A stretch of 64,000 bases of DNA, from contig NZ_CP006270.1 in assembly GCF_000737575.1 (NCBI RefSeq), positions 2,111,163 through 2,175,162 of the forward strand. Direction: 5' to 3'. Shown here piece by piece: positions 63,384 to 64,000 of this stretch. Position 1 is the stretch's first letter. Every line of letters begins with the position of its first letter. Under the pieces are notes generated by a model. It was given only the letters and a program-made list of their open reading frames with translations, did not search any database and was not told where the DNA came from. The DNA comes from Synechococcus sp. KORDI-49. GTDB lineage: Bacteria; Cyanobacteriota; Cyanobacteriia; PCC-6307; Cyanobiaceae. Both the position numbers and the translations under genes were made by a program.

Positions 63384-63981
63384 TCACGAAGGCTTTGCTT
63401 TCTTTCAATATGATGTGTGTGTATAAGTCCTCTTCGGCTTCGATGCCATCATCGCCGAATTCTTCTACTTCATACGTGATGGCGTAATCTGTCATGCTTG
63501 TGTACCGAGCACTTGTGTCCAAGGATATTTTTTTATCGACCGGTGCTTTTCCGTCTACGCAGAAGTAAGCTTCGAAATTGGGTCGCGGATCAAGATTGAG
63601 CGAGAGGAATTCAACGCCAGAGAGGGCTTCGTTGAGTGTTGGAATCAGATTCCAGGGTTGTAGCTCTTCTCCTTTTTCTCTGACGCTAGCTATCGCTTCT
63701 TCTGCTGTATCAAAATGAACAGTGAACTCTTTAATTGTATCGCCTGCATCGGGGGCAAATAGTCGCATCAGTGGATTGTCTGCTATGCCTTCTTCAATGC
63801 TCGTCTGCACATTGTCAACCGTTTCTTCGATCTTGGCGAGGATGAACAGAACCTGGGACAGGCCAAACCCACTGCAGTTCAGTAAATCGCCGATGTCATC
63901 CACCGCTTGAACACCATCTGCGTAGGCGTCTTCAAATGCCTTGAAGGTATTCATTATTTGCTGACCGGTCTGTTCGGCCAT
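63358..63981 (-). CDS. Unknown 207-aa protein encoded directly upstream of the giant gene
   Basis: A soluble-looking acidic protein, MAEQTGQQIMNTFKAFEDAY at the start, with a helical first half (QVLFILAKIEETVDNVQTSI) and a mixed second half (FLSLNLDPRPNFEAYFCVDG, then YTSMTDYAITYEVEEFGDDG). Two Cys (near residues 36 and 142). No signal peptide or membrane helix. ATG at 63981 is clear. Its last 26 bases overlap the start of the giant gene, which has no ribosome-binding site of its own, so the giant protein's translation is probably coupled to it. It could be a dedicated chaperone, secretion or assembly partner; this is inference from position. Confidence 0.75.
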   Translation of the reverse strand: MAEQTGQQIMNTFKAFEDAYADGVQAVDDIGDLLNCSGFGLSQVLFILAKIEETVDNVQTSIEEGIADNPLMRLFAPDAGDTIKEFTVHFDTAEEAIASVREKGEELQPWNLIPTLNEALSGVEFLSLNLDPRPNFEAYFCVDGKAPVDKKISLDTSARYTSMTDYAITYEVEEFGDDGIEAEEDLYTHIILKESKAFVNGEEKKSK

Positions 63982-64000
63982 TTCGTAAAGTATTTCTGGT

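Noticed and set aside
29484-63383. Naming the giant gene swmB
   Set aside because: Size is similar, but I cannot compare sequences here and the domain mix alone is not proof.

Overview
The window looks like a marine picocyanobacterial chromosome, most probably a Synechococcus of subcluster 5.1. The evidence is a D1 photosystem II protein with Glu at residue 130, a short CP12, an HLIP-type chlorophyll-binding stress protein, a dense GC-rich gene layout with many 1-4 bp overlaps, and the glycine betaine synthesis plus uptake locus known from strains such as WH8102. Species-level identity cannot be fixed from the sequence alone.

Layout. 1-13.2 kb is compact, GC-rich core genome: the end of hemB, a VOC protein, mutS2, a MalK-type ABC ATPase convergent with mutS2, obgE, a 60-aa protein, cp12, an overlapping minus-strand set (glutathionyl-hydroquinone reductase, DUF2301 membrane protein, ABC-F ATPase), an aspartoacylase-like gene, two tandem secreted paralogues, a lipoprotein, and psbA with a clear terminator. 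13.3-16.9 kb is an AT-richer accessory stretch: a DUF2237 protein, a Nif11-like peptide, two overlapping AraC-type regulators, and two ATGA-coupled micro-ORFs, the second a ribbon-helix-helix protein.

17-22.7 kb is mainly an osmoprotection locus. proV-proW-proX (betaine ABC importer, minus strand) diverges from two methyltransferases that make glycine betaine from glycine (plus strand), across a 304-bp control region carrying a 14-base dyad. 22.7-26.5 kb holds a DUF389 membrane protein overlapping a prohibitin/SPFH protein, and then a cluster of very small proteins including an HLIP. 26.5-29.5 kb has a membrane-anchored small protein, a BspA-type leucine-rich-repeat protein with five near-identical 39-bp in-frame repeats, and an unknown 204-aa protein.

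29.5-63.98 kb, more than half the window, is a two-gene minus-strand unit: a 207-aa unknown protein overlapping by 26 bp one uninterrupted 33.9-kb gene for an 11,299-residue protein. The giant protein is a mosaic of RTX calcium-binding blocks, PA14-like, LamG-like, FG-GAP-like, Fn3-like and cadherin-like domains, a C-terminal EF-hand/dockerin-like tail, and at least two internally repeated modules that I cannot assign with confidence (a 'YTLSDG' module in about eight copies and a 'GAFLGR...SWGIDN' module in three). It is probably exported by a type I system, calcium-stabilised and displayed on the cell surface or released. Its size is comparable to the swimming protein SwmB of WH8102, but identity with SwmB is not shown. 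No secretion genes, tRNAs, rRNAs, CRISPR arrays or transposases were seen.
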